From: an uncultured Paracoccaceae bacterium
Lineage (GTDB): Bacteria; Pseudomonadota; Alphaproteobacteria; Rhodobacterales; Rhodobacteraceae
Assembly (NCBI GenBank): GCA_947498415.1
Contig: CANMKB010000003.1
Location: 1 to 64,000 of the forward strand
Direction: 5' to 3'
DNA length: 64,000 nt
Part shown: piece after piece, positions 30,715-40,349 of the stretch
Layout: each line of letters opens with the position of its first letter
Numbering within the stretch: position 1 is the first letter of the stretch
Made by a program: the position numbers and the translations under genes
Notes under the pieces: generated by a model
What the model saw: the letters and a program-made list of their open reading frames with translations, nothing else
What the model was told of the DNA's origin: nothing
Database searches by the model: none

Positions 30715-31817
30715 GCCTTAGGGTAGATCTACAACATCGCTTTGACGGGTTTGAACTTGATGCAAAGTTTGAGGCCCCCAAAGGTGTGACAGCTTTGTTT
30801 GGCCCATCCGGGTCCGGCAAAACCACGGTTGTGAATGCCTTGGCGGGTTTGATGACCCCGCAATCGGGTTCTGTCGTATTAGAAGACGAGGTTTTGTTTA
30901 ACGCGCAGCAAGGTCTGAATATTGCCCCCCATAAACGTGCCTTTGGCTACGTGTTCCAAGACGCGCGCTTGTTTCCGCATATGAGCGTTGCCGCAAACCT
31001 AGATTATGGCCGGCGTATGCGAGGCCATGCCAAAGAACGTACCTTGTGGTCTCATACCATTGAGATGTTGGGTATTGAGCGATTGCTTGATCGCTATCCC
31101 ACGGCGCTTTCAGGTGGTGAGAAGCAACGTGTGGCTATTGGGCGGGCGTTGCTGTCTGGCCCTAAAATGCTTTTGCTGGATGAACCTTTGGCAGCACTGG
31201 ATGCTGATAGGCGTGATGAGATTTTACCAACACTTGAACGGCTGCGAGATGAGGCACAGATGCCCATCCTTTACGTCAGCCATTCGGTGTCCGAGGTTGC
31301 GCGACTGGCAACCACCATTGTCGCCATGAAATCCGGGCGGGTGTTACACACAGGGCCCGCGGCCGAAGTCTTTGCTGACCCGCAGTCCGCTGACGCAATT
31401 GGCCCCCAGATGATGGGCGCTTTGCTGAAAGCACGCGCTGTGCAGCACCATGAGGATGGCTTGACCGAACTGTCCGCCGCAGGTGGGACACTTTGGTTGC
31501 CGCAGATATCGGCCCAGATTGGCGCAGAGTTTCGGGTGCGTGTGCGGGCCCAGGACATCATGCTAAGTCTTAAGCAACCTCAAGACATCTCGGCGCTGAA
31601 TGTTCTTGCGGGTCAGATCGTGGCAATCAAAGCCCATGGTGGGGCTGGCGCATTGGTGCAGCTGAACTGCGGGGGATGCTCTGTTTTGGCGCAGATCACA
31701 CAAAGATCGGCCAAGGCGATGAACCTAGCCGTTGGGCAGACGGTTTATGCTGTGTTGAAATCTGTATCTGTGGCGCACGGTGATATTGGTGCCGCCACAA
31801 CTGGTGCGCATAAGTGA
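30711..31817 (+). CDS. modC: Molybdate ABC transporter ATP-binding protein
   Basis: GPSGSGKTTVVNALAG, ALSGGEKQRVAIGRALL, C-terminal TOBE-like region. Confidence 0.94.
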   Translation: MSLRVDLQHRFDGFELDAKFEAPKGVTALFGPSGSGKTTVVNALAGLMTPQSGSVVLEDEVLFNAQQGLNIAPHKRAFGYVFQDARLFPHMSVAANLDYGRRMRGHAKERTLWSHTIEMLGIERLLDRYPTALSGGEKQRVAIGRALLSGPKMLLLDEPLAALDADRRDEILPTLERLRDEAQMPILYVSHSVSEVARLATTIVAMKSGRVLHTGPAAEVFADPQSADAIGPQMMGALLKARAVQHHEDGLTELSAAGGTLWLPQISAQIGAEFRVRVRAQDIMLSLKQPQDISALNVLAGQIVAIKAHGGAGALVQLNCGGCSVLAQITQRSAKAMNLAVGQTVYAVLKSVSVAHGDIGAATTGAHK

Positions 31818-31889
31818 TGCATACGCATAATATTATCGAACGCTCATTCTGTGGTTTCGTAATGCGGATCGCAAAGCTATAGCGGCCTT

Positions 31890-32792
31890 ATGGAATTTTG
31901 GATCACCCTTTCGATTTTAGCTGCATTCTTTCAAAGCGTGCGCTTTATGCTTCAAAAGAAGCTGAGTCAGGTGAAATTGACGGCAAGTGGCGCGACCTTT
32001 GCTCGATTTGTCTATTCGGCTCCCATCGCTGTGTGCCTGATCCTATTGTATCTGTCGCAAGCGGATCATGTTCCCGCTGTGCCCGGTGGGCGCTTCTGGG
32101 TCTTTGGAGTATTGGGTGGTGCTGCGCAGATCACAGCAACGGTCTGTACGGTAATGCTATTTGGCCGACGCAACTTTGCTGTGGGCATGACGTTTACCAA
32201 AACCGAAGTCTTGCTGACGGTCCTCATCGGTGGGGTCATCTTGGGTGAACTGGTGTCGCTGGCTGGCTTTGTGGCCATCATACTGGGCGTGATCGGCGTA
32301 CTTGTATTGTCCGGGCCCATAGAAACCGCGGGACCTTGGTGGAAGCGCATTTTAAGCCCATCAGCGGCACTTGGTGTCCTCGCAGGAGCATTGTTTGGCG
32401 TATCTGGTGTCAGCTATCGTGCGGCGTCTTTGGTGGTGGAGTCTGGCGACCCAATCATGCGGGCTGGAATTACACTCGCCGCTGTGACGTCGATGCAATT
32501 GGTTGGTATGGCGTTGTGGCTGCTGTGGAGAGACCGCGCAGAAATCGGAAATGTTTTGGGCGCGTGGCGGACGGCTGGCTTTATCGGGATCACAAGCCTT
32601 GCAGGCTCGTTCTGTTGGTTTGCCGCGTTTACACTTCAAAACGCGGCCTACGTGAAAGCTGTGGGACAGGTCGAACTGATCTTTGGGCTTTTGGCCACGG
32701 TGTTGATCTTCAAAGAAAGCATATCTCGCCGCGAGGCGCTGGGCATCAGCTGTATCGGTGCAAGCGTGCTTGCACTGATCTTGTGGGCTTAG
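31890..32792 (+). CDS. EamA/DMT-superfamily transporter
   Basis: About 10 hydrophobic segments, EamA-type repeats. Confidence 0.85.
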   Translation: MEFWITLSILAAFFQSVRFMLQKKLSQVKLTASGATFARFVYSAPIAVCLILLYLSQADHVPAVPGGRFWVFGVLGGAAQITATVCTVMLFGRRNFAVGMTFTKTEVLLTVLIGGVILGELVSLAGFVAIILGVIGVLVLSGPIETAGPWWKRILSPSAALGVLAGALFGVSGVSYRAASLVVESGDPIMRAGITLAAVTSMQLVGMALWLLWRDRAEIGNVLGAWRTAGFIGITSLAGSFCWFAAFTLQNAAYVKAVGQVELIFGLLATVLIFKESISRREALGISCIGASVLALILWA

Positions 32793-33499
32793 TCCAGTTC
32801 GCTTGGCAGTTTCCCTTTGAGTTGCTTAAACAATTCTGTTTCCTCGGTGTTCTGAAAGAATGGCACCTTGCGATTTGCGCGTGGTAAATTCAGCTGGCCT
32901 TCGACTTCTGCCAAAACAACCTCTGTAATAAACGGTAGATCAAATTGGCGGGCTTCGCTGAGCGGGATCCACTGAAGGTGCGATAGCTCATCACTTGCGG
33001 CCGAAAAATCATCTAAGTCGTTGGCAATTTGGGTCGCATCCACAAGGAAAAATCGCGCATCAAAGCGGCGAGGGCGCCCCGGGGGCGTGATCGCGCGGAA
33101 CACAAATTCCAATCCCTGTGCGCTGGGCACATGGCCGGTTTCTGCAAAGGTCACCCAATCTTGGGGCGGGTTTTGCCAGTCGCCCTTGTGACCCAATACA
33201 AGCCCCGTTTCTTCCCACAATTCGCGGATTGTCGCTGCGATCAATGCGTTGGGGATGGACGCAGGGGATTCAGGGCGAATGTCCTCGGCCAGTCGCGCCG
33301 CGCAAGTTGCGTGCAAGGGGGGCGTGACATCAATAGAATGGTCGCCCGCGTCGACGGCACCACCGGGAAAGACAAATTTATTTGGCATAAACGCGGCCTT
33401 AGAACCGCGTTGCCCCATTAGGATGCTGGGCGAGGCGGTAGCATCACGTAAAACGATCACGGTTGCAGCGTCTCGGATGGCGGTTTTGTCTTGGATCAT
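32789..33499 (-). CDS. NUDIX hydrolase
   Basis: KFVFPGGAVDAGD...ATIRELWEETGLVLG Nudix-box-like. Confidence 0.88.
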   Translation of the reverse strand: MIQDKTAIRDAATVIVLRDATASPSILMGQRGSKAAFMPNKFVFPGGAVDAGDHSIDVTPPLHATCAARLAEDIRPESPASIPNALIAATIRELWEETGLVLGHKGDWQNPPQDWVTFAETGHVPSAQGLEFVFRAITPPGRPRRFDARFFLVDATQIANDLDDFSAASDELSHLQWIPLSEARQFDLPFITEVVLAEVEGQLNLPRANRKVPFFQNTEETELFKQLKGKLPSELD

Positions 33500-33741
33500 G
33501 AAAGCGGGCTTCCCATGGAATGCGGATGTCGTCGCAGCCTAGTGTGTAACAAAGCCTGCGCCAATCGCAAAAAAAATGACGGTACGGCACTTTCGTTGAG
33601 GTAAATTATTGTTTCTAGGCAGGGGGTTGGTCGAATGTTTCAAAATTAGTTTCACTTTTTGCGACGGAAATCGCGGTGCCTCACGTTTGACCTTTTGAAA
33701 ACGGGCAGCAAGCCGGTTTTGTTTTAGCAAAGGAAGACAAC

Positions 33742-34221
33742 ATGAAACGTGCAGTAATCATCTCATCCGTCACCGCATTGGCGATCGCATTTGGCGCAGT
33801 GGGCGCATCGGCAAAAGGGTTTGGCGGCAAAGGTGGCTTTAAAGGGCCTCGGATCAACTTTGAAGAAGTCGACGCAAATGCAGACGGCCTTCTGAGCAAA
33901 GAAGAATTGGCAGCACATGCGCAGGTTCGGTTTGATGCAGTCGATACCGATGGCAACGGATCGCTTTCTGTGGATGAGCTATCAGCCGCACGTGAACGCG
34001 CAGATAAAGAGCGTTTGAACAAGATGATTGAACGCCGTGATACCAACAAGGACGGTGCCCTGAGCTTTGACGAAATGAAGCCAAACGAAGACCGCGTAGA
34101 GCGCATGTTCGAGCGTTTGGACAAAGATGGTGACGGCAACATCAGCTCTGAAGAATTCGCTGAAATGAAAGCGAAACGTAAAGGTGGCAAACGCGGGCAG
34201 GAGGGCTCTGACGCCAACTAA
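33742..34221 (+). CDS. EF-hand domain protein (exported)
   Basis: Signal peptide and four EF-hand-like loops: DANADGLLSKEE, DTDGNGSLSVDE, DTNKDGALSFDE, DKDGDGNISSEE. Confidence 0.9.
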   Translation: MKRAVIISSVTALAIAFGAVGASAKGFGGKGGFKGPRINFEEVDANADGLLSKEELAAHAQVRFDAVDTDGNGSLSVDELSAARERADKERLNKMIERRDTNKDGALSFDEMKPNEDRVERMFERLDKDGDGNISSEEFAEMKAKRKGGKRGQEGSDAN

Positions 34222-34234
34222 CGCGTTCCTCCGA

Positions 34235-34271
34235 CAGTGCCCCGTTGCATCCCCCGAAGGACGGGGCACTG
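34235..34271 (+). terminator. Strong stem-loop after EF-hand gene
   Basis: CAGTGCCCCGT ... ACGGGGCACTG perfect 11-bp stem. Confidence 0.7.
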
Positions 34272-34327
34272 GTTTTGCCGCAGCGCGGATTGTCACAGCG
34301 TCTGCAACAGGTTAATCCACAAGAGCA

Positions 34328-34912
34328 ATGAATATGCCGCGAGACACCTTTCATGACGCAAGCGATGATGCGCTGCTGATCTTGTATGCCAACGGCGATA
34401 CAGAGGCCGCGCGTGCTTTGACCTTGCGGCTGACGCCAAAGGTGTTTGGTCATGCTTACAGAATGCTTGGGGATCGTGCCGAGGCAGAGGATGTCTCACA
34501 AGAAGCGCTAATCCGTCTTTGGAAACAAGCGAAGGTTTGGCGTCAGGGCGAAGCGAAAGTGACCACTTGGTTGTATCGTGTGGTGGCCAATTTGTGCACG
34601 GATCGCTTGCGGAAAACAAAGGGGGTTGCCCTTGATGCAGTGCCCGAGCCTGAAGATAATGCGCTTAGCGCCGCTGAGGGAATGCAGCATAAGGCACGGG
34701 TGGATGCGTTGCAGGATGCGCTGAACACCTTGCCGGATCGGCAAAAACAAGCGGTGATCCTGCGTCATATCGAAGGCATGACAAACCCCGAAATTGCCGA
34801 AATCATGGAGATCGGCATCGAAGCGGTGGAAAGTTTGACCGCCAGAGGAAAACGCGGATTGGCCAAAGCATTGGCCGGTCGCAAAGATGAGTTGGGATAC
34901 TCGGATGACTGA
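34328..34912 (+). CDS. ECF-type RNA polymerase sigma factor
   Basis: AYRMLGDRAEAEDVSQEALIRLWKQA, LPDRQKQAVILRHIEGMTNPEIAEIMEIGIEAVESLTARGKRGLAKAL. Confidence 0.92.
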   Translation: MNMPRDTFHDASDDALLILYANGDTEAARALTLRLTPKVFGHAYRMLGDRAEAEDVSQEALIRLWKQAKVWRQGEAKVTTWLYRVVANLCTDRLRKTKGVALDAVPEPEDNALSAAEGMQHKARVDALQDALNTLPDRQKQAVILRHIEGMTNPEIAEIMEIGIEAVESLTARGKRGLAKALAGRKDELGYSDD

Positions 34913-35273
34913 CAAAGACAAAATGGACGGTTTTCTAGAGGACCTCTTTGCCGAGGCCCAAACGGACGCAGATGCACAGGTCAGTGATGATTTCATGGCG
35001 CGTATGCTTGCCGAGGCTGAGGCCTACCAACCTGCTGCTTTAGAGCCGGTCGCAACGCCGCAACGATCATTGAGCCGCGCGTTGTTTGACACGCTTGGCG
35101 GTTGGCAAGGTGCGTCTGGTTTGGTGGCCGCGACGATGGCGAGCGTTTGGGTCGGCTTTGCTGGAGCGGAAAGCTTGAGTATCGATGGTTTACAGGCCGT
35201 ACTTAGCGGAGATTTCGAATTCTACTTGCTAGATGTCGGTACAGAGTTCAGCTTTGAGCTTGAGGAAGGATAA
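34905..35273 (+). CDS. Small membrane protein, putative anti-sigma-like partner
   Basis: Overlaps sigma stop (ATGACTGA), one hydrophobic segment, context. Confidence 0.55.
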   Translation: MTDKDKMDGFLEDLFAEAQTDADAQVSDDFMARMLAEAEAYQPAALEPVATPQRSLSRALFDTLGGWQGASGLVAATMASVWVGFAGAESLSIDGLQAVLSGDFEFYLLDVGTEFSFELEEG

Positions 35274-35276
35274 ACA

Positions 35277-35777
35277 ATGTCAGCAGACACACCTAAGCCG
35301 CGCACAAAAATGCGCCCCGGGATGCGGGCTTTGTTGATTGGATCATTGGCGATCAACCTGATTGTTTTTGGCCTTGTGGCAGGGGCCGCGCTTGGCAACA
35401 AACGTATTTCCAACCGCCCGCTCAAAGATGGGGATGTTATTGGGGCCTATACACGGGCTCTGTTGCCCGAAGATCGCCGGGCGATTGGAAAAGCCATGCG
35501 CGAACACAGTCGTGAAAATGGTCTTGGGCGCGAGGAACGTCGTACGCAGCTTCAGCAGATGCTTGCAGCGCTGAAGGCGACCCCCTTTGACGCGTCAAAC
35601 GTAAAGGCGCTCATGGAGGTTCAATCGAAGCAGGCCTTTGAGCGCCGTAACCTTGCACAAGATCTATGGATCACGCGTCTTGAGGCGATGACCGATGAGG
35701 AGCGAGCGGGTTTCGCCAAACGGTTAGAAGAGGCGCTAAAGCGGCGTTCGGGCCCTAAAAAAGGTGGAAAGCCGTAG
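35277..35777 (+). CDS. Periplasmic heavy-metal-sensor-like (CnrX/ZraP-type) protein
   Basis: N-terminal TM (ALLIGSLAINLIVFGLVAGAALG) followed by helical LxxxR-rich domain. Confidence 0.7.
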   Translation: MSADTPKPRTKMRPGMRALLIGSLAINLIVFGLVAGAALGNKRISNRPLKDGDVIGAYTRALLPEDRRAIGKAMREHSRENGLGREERRTQLQQMLAALKATPFDASNVKALMEVQSKQAFERRNLAQDLWITRLEAMTDEERAGFAKRLEEALKRRSGPKKGGKP

Positions 35778-35780
35778 GTC

Positions 35781-37211
35781 TTAGGCTTGAGGGTGATGAA
35801 AACACACGCGATTGCGTCCGTTTTGTTTGGCCGCATATAGCGCTTGATCTGCGTCATCCATGAGCTGTTCAACGGTGTTAATGAGGTCTGGTTTTTCGGC
35901 CATCGTCACGCCAACGCTAAGCGTCATTGGCACGCGAATGTTGGATGATTTGACGATGATTTCGGTAGATTGAATCGCCTCACACATGCGCGTCGCCATT
36001 TCGTTAGCTGCCGGTTCTGGCGTTTCAGGCAGGGCGACCAAAAACTCTTCACCTCCAATCCGTGCAAGCAAGGCGGTTGATGGCAAAACATCCCGCAGCC
36101 TCCGCGCCGCCTCGCATAGAACCGCATCTCCTATGGCATGGCCATGTTCGTCGTTGACGCGTTTAAAGTGGTCTAAATCTGCGATCATCACCGCAAGGGG
36201 TGCTGTTTTTCTGGATACGTTTTGGTGGATGTTGCCAAGATGAGGGATCGCGTAGCGTCGGTTGAACAATCCTGTCAGAGGATCTGTTACAGAGGCCTGA
36301 ACGCTGACCTGCATATTCTTGCGTAACCGATCAGATAGGCGCTTTTGCTGAACCAGTGTTGAGACTCGCAGCGCGATTTCTTCTGGGTCAAACCCCTCGG
36401 TAATCACGTCATGCGCCCCAAGATCCAACATATCCACTACGATCCGTGGTTCATCGACTTGCATGATCGCAAGAATACCGGTGCGGCGGGTTTTCTTTTG
36501 CGCCCTAATTTCAGCAACCAAACGCATCGCGGTTTCCGGCTGATTGTGATCCACCGCAATCACAAAGACGTCGGGGATTGGTGTTTTTGACATTTCCTGC
36601 ATCGCATTTTCCAGCGGCGTACTGTGCAGCGCAAATGGCAGCAATGGCTTGAGCGCCCCGCGCCACCGCAGACTTGTCGCCGTGTCGTTGGTTGTCAAAA
36701 GCAGTTTTGGGCGCACCTTGTAGGGTTGGCTGCGATCGGCAAAACCATGACTGACAGAAGTGTCCATTTTGCTTTCATCTGGCAAATCAAAGCCACGCAG
36801 CAGGCTGCGCAATCTTGCAAGAAAGGTGGGGTCTTGCATCGGGGCAACCATCACTTCGTTAAAACCACAGCGAAGCGACGCAAGCCGTTGATCGCGATTG
36901 GTTTCTGAAGCGAGTAGGACCACAGGAATTTGAGAGGTTTTCATCTCTTTACGGACGTTCGCTGTAAATCGCTTGATGTCGCGCTCCGAAAATTGGTCGC
37001 TGACAAAGATGAGGTCAGGGGAGGACTGTGAAATTTGGGCTTGCGCGTCATTGAGCGTTGCGGCTTGGGACACGTCGTAAAACGCATCCGACAACCGGAC
37101 TTTTAAAATGATCCGGTTCGTGGCAATGCTGTCGATAATAAGCAGTTTGCCGGGCATATGTCCTGTTCCCATCGTTGCCTTTCCTCCATTTGGCGGGAAC
37201 ATGGTTAACAA
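35781..37211 (-). CDS. pleD: PleD-like response regulator diguanylate cyclase
   Basis: Two receiver-like domains plus GGDEF domain with GGEEF active site (ARIGGEEFLVALPE). Confidence 0.9.
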   Translation of the reverse strand: MLTMFPPNGGKATMGTGHMPGKLLIIDSIATNRIILKVRLSDAFYDVSQAATLNDAQAQISQSSPDLIFVSDQFSERDIKRFTANVRKEMKTSQIPVVLLASETNRDQRLASLRCGFNEVMVAPMQDPTFLARLRSLLRGFDLPDESKMDTSVSHGFADRSQPYKVRPKLLLTTNDTATSLRWRGALKPLLPFALHSTPLENAMQEMSKTPIPDVFVIAVDHNQPETAMRLVAEIRAQKKTRRTGILAIMQVDEPRIVVDMLDLGAHDVITEGFDPEEIALRVSTLVQQKRLSDRLRKNMQVSVQASVTDPLTGLFNRRYAIPHLGNIHQNVSRKTAPLAVMIADLDHFKRVNDEHGHAIGDAVLCEAARRLRDVLPSTALLARIGGEEFLVALPETPEPAANEMATRMCEAIQSTEIIVKSSNIRVPMTLSVGVTMAEKPDLINTVEQLMDDADQALYAAKQNGRNRVCFHHPQA

Positions 37212-37232
37212 TCTATTTCGAAGGTCGAAAAC

Positions 37233-37517
37233 ATGTCATTTTCCCCCGAAGCCGCAGAAACAATTGCCTTGCAAGCGCTGGGTTGGTTGGCCGCCAATGA
37301 TGAATTGATGCCGGTGTTTTTGGGGGCCTCTGGCGCTTCTGTTGAGGACTTAAAAGTACAGGCAGGCGATCCAACCTTTTTGGCGTCTGTTTTGGATTTC
37401 ATCACGATGGATGACGCTTGGGTTGTCAGCTTTTGTGATGCGGCTGGATTAGACTACATGGCCCCTTTGCAGGCCCGCCATGCGCTGCCAGGCAGCGAAC
37501 ACGTGCATTTCACTTAG
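37233..37517 (+). CDS. DUF3572 family protein
   Basis: Typical short protein text AETIALQALGWLAANDELMPVFLGASGASVEDL. Confidence 0.8.
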   Translation: MSFSPEAAETIALQALGWLAANDELMPVFLGASGASVEDLKVQAGDPTFLASVLDFITMDDAWVVSFCDAAGLDYMAPLQARHALPGSEHVHFT

Positions 37518-37520
37518 ATA

Positions 37521-38237
37521 ATGACAGGGCTTTCGATGCAGATCAAAGCGATCATCTTTGACAAAGACGGCACTCTTTTTGATTTTGAGGCAACCTGGAA
37601 TAACTGGGCCCTGGACGTCATCAATCACTATGCGCAGGGGGATGGTGCAACCAAACAGCGTTTGGCAGATACCTTAGACTTTGATCTTCAAGCGGTGTGT
37701 TATCGGCCCACAAGCCCTGTGATTGCAGGTACAAACCGTCAAGCAGCGGAACTGATTGCAAGCGCGGTGCCACATGAAAACGTTGATGACATAGACCTGT
37801 TTTTGGCCCGCAGCGCAGCGCATGCGCCCACTGTTCCTGCGGTTCCTCTCAGCCCTTTTTTAGCAGGATTGCGCCAAGATGGACTGAAGCTTGCGGTGAT
37901 GACCAATGACACTGAACACGGCGCAATCGAGCATCTACAGTCTGCTGGGGTCAAAAGTGATTTTGACATGATTGTTGGGGCAGATAGCGGTTACGGCGCA
38001 AAACCAGATGCTGATCCGTTGTTGGCGATTGCAGCAAATTTGGGCGTGGTACCGCATGAGGTGATGATGGTGGGCGACAGTACACACGATCTGCTGGCAG
38101 GGCGTCGCGCAGGAATGATTACAATTGGTGTATTAACGGGGTTGGCAGACCATAGCACACTGTCTGATCTCGCCGATTATGTCATTGATCACATTGGGCT
38201 AATTCCTCAAATTCTGTCTGAAAAACTTACCAGTTAG
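37521..38237 (+). CDS. HAD-family hydrolase (phosphoglycolate phosphatase-like)
   Basis: AIIFDKDGTLFDFEATW, VMTNDTEHGAIEHL, VGDSTHDLLAGRRAGM. Confidence 0.9.
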   Translation: MTGLSMQIKAIIFDKDGTLFDFEATWNNWALDVINHYAQGDGATKQRLADTLDFDLQAVCYRPTSPVIAGTNRQAAELIASAVPHENVDDIDLFLARSAAHAPTVPAVPLSPFLAGLRQDGLKLAVMTNDTEHGAIEHLQSAGVKSDFDMIVGADSGYGAKPDADPLLAIAANLGVVPHEVMMVGDSTHDLLAGRRAGMITIGVLTGLADHSTLSDLADYVIDHIGLIPQILSEKLTS

Positions 38238-38329
38238 GCATGGGCTGCAGATGTGTAGACAATTGAAACTATTGGTGGAATCTTAAAAACTTAGGCCGAT
38301 GCTGGTGTCTCACATGGAGTAGGTGTGAC

Positions 38330-38917
38330 ATGCATGGGTTAGTAAATAGGGCGGTTCAATGCTTTGTACGAGATACGTATGGGGCCGAAAGTTGGAACGA
38401 CGTCGTACAGCAGGCAGGCCTGGAATTTTCAGAATTTGAGGCAATGTTGCATTACGACGATGCGATTACACATGCCATCGTAAATGCGGTCACAGTGATC
38501 TGGGATTTACCACGCGATACCCTGCTTGAGGATATCGGCACCTATCTTGTGACGCACCCAAATGTGGACGCTCTCCGAAGATTGTTGCGATTTGGCGGTG
38601 ACAATTTTCTTGAATTCTTACAGTCGCTTGATGACCTAGAGGCCCGGGCAAAGCTGGCGGTGGATGATCTTGATTTGCCCAAGCTTGAATTACATGACCA
38701 CGGGGGGAATGTTTTTCGCCTGACATGCGAACATAGCCTTGCTGGGTTTGCTTTTGTTGTGTTGGGTGTGCTGCGTACGATGGCCGACGATTATGGCGCA
38801 CTTGCGTTGCTTGAATACACGGGGCGGGTCGGGGACACGGAAACAATCCTAATCACCCTCGTTGAGGAATCCTACAGTGATGGGCGCGACTTTGACTTTG
38901 GGGGGCGCGTTGCATGA
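38330..38917 (+). CDS. H-NOX (HNOB)-like protein lacking canonical heme-ligand residues
   Basis: MHGLVNRAVQCFVRDTYGAESWNDVV is H-NOX N-terminal text; helix LEFLQSLDDLEARAKL has E where the proximal His is expected. Confidence 0.85.
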   Translation: MHGLVNRAVQCFVRDTYGAESWNDVVQQAGLEFSEFEAMLHYDDAITHAIVNAVTVIWDLPRDTLLEDIGTYLVTHPNVDALRRLLRFGGDNFLEFLQSLDDLEARAKLAVDDLDLPKLELHDHGGNVFRLTCEHSLAGFAFVVLGVLRTMADDYGALALLEYTGRVGDTETILITLVEESYSDGRDFDFGGRVA

Positions 38918-39996
38918 GCATTCAATCCATAGAGGGTTTTGAACTTCCAAGCGCGACGCGCCAACTGTGCGGGATTTTAGATGTGTTGTGCCCAATGCAT
39001 GTATTGATTTCAGCGACGGGTCACATGCGCCACGTTGGGCCGACGCTGCGCAAGCTTAGGCCGGATGATGAATTTGTCGGGTCTCGCTTCCTTGAGATGT
39101 TTGAGGTGCATCGCCCACGTCATATGACCACAATGCAGCAGGTTTTGCTTTCCACGCATTCCAAACTTCACATGCGTTTTCGAGATGCGCCATGTACCGG
39201 ATTTCAAGGCGTGGTCGTGCCGTCGCCAGAAGGACAAGACGTCATCCTGAACCTTAGTTTTGGCATTAGCGTATTGGATGCCGTGCAAGACTATCGCCTG
39301 ACCAGTGCAGACTTTGCGGCAACGGATATGACCGTTGAAATGTTGTTTTTGGTCGAGGCAAAGTCGGCCGCCATGTCGGCCTCGCGCAATTTGAACGCTC
39401 GTTTGCAGTCTGCCAAAGTCGCCGCCGAAGAGCAGGCCTTTACCGATACGCTCACAGGGCTCAAAAACCGTCGGGCCATTGGATCAATTCTGTCACAAAT
39501 TGCAGTGCAAGAGAGTGGGTTTGCGCTCATGCAACTTGATCTGGACTACTTTAAGTCAGTCAATGATGGGCTGGGGCATGCCGCAGGGGATCATGTGTTG
39601 CGTTGCGTGGCGCAGATATTAACAGAAGAAACGCGTGAAACGGACGAAGTTGTTCGAATGGGCGGAGATGAGTTTGTTTTGATCTTTCGCGACGCCGTGA
39701 CCAGACGAAAGCTAACTTCAATTGCGACCCGGATTATCGAACGGATCAATGAGCCCATTCAAATTGATGGGAACAAATCTCAGATTTCGGCGAGTATCGG
39801 CATCACGCATCGACATGGGCGTGGGTCATCAGATTTCAACATGATTTTGGCAGAAGCAGATCAGGCTTTGTACAATTGCAAACGCAATGGGCGCGGCCAA
39901 TTTGAATTCTACGATGTCGCTGACAAAGACGTAGACTCACGTGATGTGCGACTTGGATCTATCAATGATGAGACTAAGAAAAGTGGCAGCCCGTAG
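38914..39996 (+). CDS. GGDEF diguanylate cyclase, translationally coupled to the H-NOX-like gene
   Basis: DTLTGLKNRRAIG, RMGGDEFVLIFRD; ATGA overlap with upstream gene. Confidence 0.92.
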   Translation: MSIQSIEGFELPSATRQLCGILDVLCPMHVLISATGHMRHVGPTLRKLRPDDEFVGSRFLEMFEVHRPRHMTTMQQVLLSTHSKLHMRFRDAPCTGFQGVVVPSPEGQDVILNLSFGISVLDAVQDYRLTSADFAATDMTVEMLFLVEAKSAAMSASRNLNARLQSAKVAAEEQAFTDTLTGLKNRRAIGSILSQIAVQESGFALMQLDLDYFKSVNDGLGHAAGDHVLRCVAQILTEETRETDEVVRMGGDEFVLIFRDAVTRRKLTSIATRIIERINEPIQIDGNKSQISASIGITHRHGRGSSDFNMILAEADQALYNCKRNGRGQFEFYDVADKDVDSRDVRLGSINDETKKSGSP

Positions 39997-40058
39997 GGGA
40001 ATCGAACCCCTCTTTCCAGGTTGAAAACCTGGCGTCCTAACCGATAGACGAACGGGCC
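39984..40058 (-). tRNA. tRNA-Glu (TTC)
   Basis: Minus strand GGCCCGTTCGTCTATCGGTTAGGACGCCAGGTTTTCAACCTGGAAAGAGGGGTTCGATTCCCCTACGGGCTGCCA; anticodon TTC. Confidence 0.96.
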
Positions 40059-40116
40059 ACTCTGCATATTTGCAGATCGCATCTTAGGGGTAACCCCTTG
40101 TAGATACTCGCTTCGC

Positions 40117-40191
40117 TGGCAGCCCGTAGGGGAATCGAACCCCTCTTTCCAGGTTGAAAACCTGGCGTCCTAACCGATAGACGAACGGGCC
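40117..40191 (-). tRNA. tRNA-Glu (TTC), identical second copy
   Basis: Same 75-nt sequence as 39984..40058. Confidence 0.96.
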
Positions 40192-40349
40192 ATGCCGAAG
40201 CGTGAGGCGGTATTTATGCAATGAGCTTAGATCGCGCAAGCGGAAAATTGAGGGGGCAGGCAATTTTTTTCAAGAAGGTCGGCCGCGCCCAATTGATGTT
40301 GATGTGATGGGCCATGTTGTCCTGCAGATCGTATTGAAATCACACGACT

